Positions 12,836 to 12,869 of a stretch of DNA of 12,869 nucleotides are shown here, piece after piece (the stretch's first letter is position 1; each line of letters begins with the position of its first letter). The notes under the pieces were generated by a model that was not told the DNA's origin, ran no database searches, and was given only the letters and a program-made list of their open reading frames with translations. This DNA is from DASPKS01 sp035628035 (GTDB taxonomy: Bacteria; Bacteroidota; Rhodothermia; Rhodothermales; Rubricoccaceae). The DNA is taken from positions 1-12,869 of the forward strand of contig DASPKS010000252.1 in the NCBI GenBank assembly GCA_035628035.1, in the 5' to 3' direction. Position numbers and translations under genes: made by a program.

Positions 12836-12869
12836 CCTGTGCGGAGCTCCCTGTTCAAACAACGAAGAA

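Larger units (their letters stand above)
12708..12869. mobile_element. Left edge of a putative integrated element (runs off the window)
   Basis: DNA to the right of the tRNA break is not tRNA and is less GC-rich than the rest of the window. It holds a tandem direct repeat and a leftward-facing terminator, the layout expected inside an att end next to an integrase gene. No integrase is visible in these 162 bases; the type of element (prophage, ICE, genomic island) cannot be told. On the minus strand one frame ends at TGA 12857-12855 (…FFVV), about 20 nt before the terminator, and may be the tail of the first gene. Confidence 0.55.

Noticed and set aside
12592..12858. Minus-strand 88-codon frame crossing the tRNA remnant
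   Set aside because: It contains the tRNA, its terminator and the DUF2784 antisense, and has no protein-like features; the VVGSSPTVGS segment is a translation of the tRNA T-arm.
1..12869. CRISPR arrays, insertion sequences, rRNA
   Set aside because: No regularly spaced repeats, transposase motifs or rRNA segments were found on either strand.

Overview
The window is GC-rich bacterial chromosome (roughly 70% G+C by eye) and densely coded. The gene set points to the Bacteroidota/Rhodothermota side of the tree, most plausibly a Rhodothermales- or Rubricoccaceae-like marine bacterium. The evidence is an ECF sigma / FecR-type anti-sigma (DUF4974 C-terminus) / TonB-dependent receptor with STN and carboxypeptidase-regulatory-like domains, a TACCTTTG motif matching the Bacteroidota -7 box TAnnTTTG, and a UbiA enzyme of the geranylgeranylglycerol-phosphate type. 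The taxonomy is inference; no rRNA is present.

Left block (1-5070, minus strand): a trans-envelope signalling locus, transcribed leftward in the order ECF sigma factor (4990-4436), FecR-like anti-sigma (4422-3184), TonB-dependent receptor (3085-473), and a secreted protein cut by the window edge (425-1). The receptor would sense and import a substrate, relay this through its STN domain to the anti-sigma, and release the sigma factor. The substrate cannot be read from the sequence.

Middle block (5122-7795): a UbiA prenyltransferase, a small protein with two helix-turn-helix segments preceded by a perfect 12-bp inverted repeat, and a small secreted protein of unknown function, all on the minus strand; then a four-helix membrane protein on the plus strand.

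Right-centre block (7820-11341, minus strand): a tight run of L,D-transpeptidase lipoprotein, beta-propeller phytase-like lipoprotein, secreted isoaspartyl peptidase/asparaginase, and AlkA-type DNA glycosylase (5-nt gap, 56-nt gap, 4-nt overlap). It ends in a 13-bp hairpin shared with the convergent membrane-protein gene.

Right end (11592-12869): a secreted protein of unknown function, a decayed partial copy of the L,D-transpeptidase lipoprotein leader, a DUF2784 membrane protein, and the main discovery of the window. This is the 3' half of a tRNA-Thr(CGU) gene, cut exactly at the anticodon loop and still followed by its own terminator. It has the form of the far attachment site of an integrated element. 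The element would begin at about 12708 and run off the right edge; a near-perfect 11-12-bp tandem repeat and a leftward-acting terminator lie just inside. The same event appears to have removed the DUF2784 stop codon and lengthened that protein.
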